NCBI GenBank assembly: GCA_021780795.1
Contig: JAJXYA010000391.1
Span: forward strand, 1 to 6,724
Length of the DNA stretch: 6,724 nt
Source of the DNA: Bacillota bacterium
GTDB taxonomy: Bacteria > Bacillota_A > Clostridia > Clostridiales > Clostridiaceae
Reading direction: 5' to 3'
Shown here piece by piece: positions 6,549 to 6,724 of the stretch. The notes beneath the pieces are model-generated. The model was not told where the DNA came from. It made no database searches and worked only from the letters and a program-made list of their open reading frames with translations. The translations under genes and the position numbers were made by a program. Position 1 is the stretch's first letter. Each line of letters starts with the position of its first letter.

Positions 6549-6575
6549 AAATAGATTATTGTTAATAAACTATTT
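6549..6575 (+). repeat. AT-rich imperfect hairpin after kamE
   Basis: AAATAG-A-TTATT (6549-6560) pairs with AATAA-A-CTATTT (6564-6575) around a GTT loop: eleven pairs with one A/A mismatch. It is almost entirely A/T, so the stem is weak, and no T-run directly follows. It may be chance in AT-rich DNA or a minor 3' structure. Confidence 0.3.
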
Positions 6576-6628
6576 TAGTAGATTATACCCTTTTTAAAAT
6601 ATATATCTAAAGCTAGTTAAAATACACT

Positions 6629-6673
6629 AAAAATAATAAGTCTGGAGATTAATCTCTAGGCTTATTATTTTTA
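6629..6673 (+). terminator. Rho-independent terminator of the kam operon, probably bidirectional
   Basis: A long stem has left arm 6632-6648 (AATAATAAG, T, CT, G, GAGA) and right arm 6653-6669 (TCTC, T, AG, G, CTTATTATT), giving 17 pairs including two G-U, around loop TTAA. Flanking A's (6629-6631) can pair with the T's at 6670-6672, so TTATTATTTTT follows the stem core on the + strand. The same arrangement gives a T-run on the other strand, so it could also stop transcription arriving from the right. It lies about 90 bases after the kamE stop, with no gene between. Confidence 0.9.
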
Positions 6674-6679
6674 TATAAA

Positions 6680-6710
6680 TTGTCACCTTTTTAAGGAAAT
6701 TTCATATAAT
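6680..6710 (+). promoter_or_regulatory. Candidate promoter for the next gene downstream
   Basis: TTGTCA (6680-6685) differs from the consensus -35 box by one base, and a perfect TATAAT lies at 6705-6710. The spacer is 19 bases, longer than the usual 17. It follows immediately after the terminator and points out of the window. AT-rich DNA produces such matches easily, so this is tentative. Confidence 0.4.
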
Positions 6711-6724
6711 AATATTACAAGAAA

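Overview
The window is a stretch of AT-rich DNA carrying most of an anaerobic lysine-fermentation operon, all on the + strand: the 3' end of kdd, then kamA-kamB-kamC-kamD-kamE, an intrinsic terminator, and the start of the next intergenic region. The low GC, heavy use of AGA for Arg, A/T-ending codons, strong GGAGG-type ribosome binding sites and the gene content point to an amino-acid-fermenting anaerobe. A clostridial Firmicute is most likely. Fusobacteria carry the same gene order and cannot be excluded from the sequence alone.

Layout. 1-274 is the C-terminal part of 3,5-diaminohexanoate dehydrogenase (kdd), whose start lies upstream of the window. 275-378 is a 104-base AT-rich gap, the only real gap inside the cluster, with no terminator and only a weak promoter-like sequence. 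379-1632 is kamA, lysine 2,3-aminomutase, with its radical-SAM cysteines, PLP lysine, substrate-binding residues and zinc cysteines all visible. 1634-2677 is kamB and 2679-4148 is kamC, a P-loop protein and a shortened MutS-type ATPase, known as the putative reactivation/activation pair for lysine 5,6-aminomutase. 4150-5751 (kamD) and 5751-6539 (kamE) are the alpha and beta subunits of the B12- and PLP-dependent lysine 5,6-aminomutase. The five kam genes are separated by +1, +1, +1 and -1 bases. A stable, probably bidirectional terminator at 6629-6673 ends the operon, and a promoter-like sequence at 6680-6710 may serve the next gene.

How the genes work together. KamA converts L-lysine to L-beta-lysine. 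KamDE moves the terminal amino group to give 3,5-diaminohexanoate, using adenosylcobalamin and PLP. Kdd then deaminates that product oxidatively to 5-amino-3-oxohexanoate, which upstream genes (normally kce and kal, outside this window) carry on towards acetate, butyrate and ammonia. KamDE is a radical enzyme prone to inactivation, so the two NTPases encoded between kamA and kamD are best read as its maintenance machinery.

Two upstream in-frame start codons (TTG 2664 for kamC, ATG 4135 for kamD) were rejected because they lie in or before the Shine-Dalgarno sequences; the starts given here are 2679 and 4150. The pathway itself is known. The least explained parts are the mechanism of KamB/KamC and a perfect 10-bp hairpin at the end of kamD just upstream of the kamE ribosome binding site.
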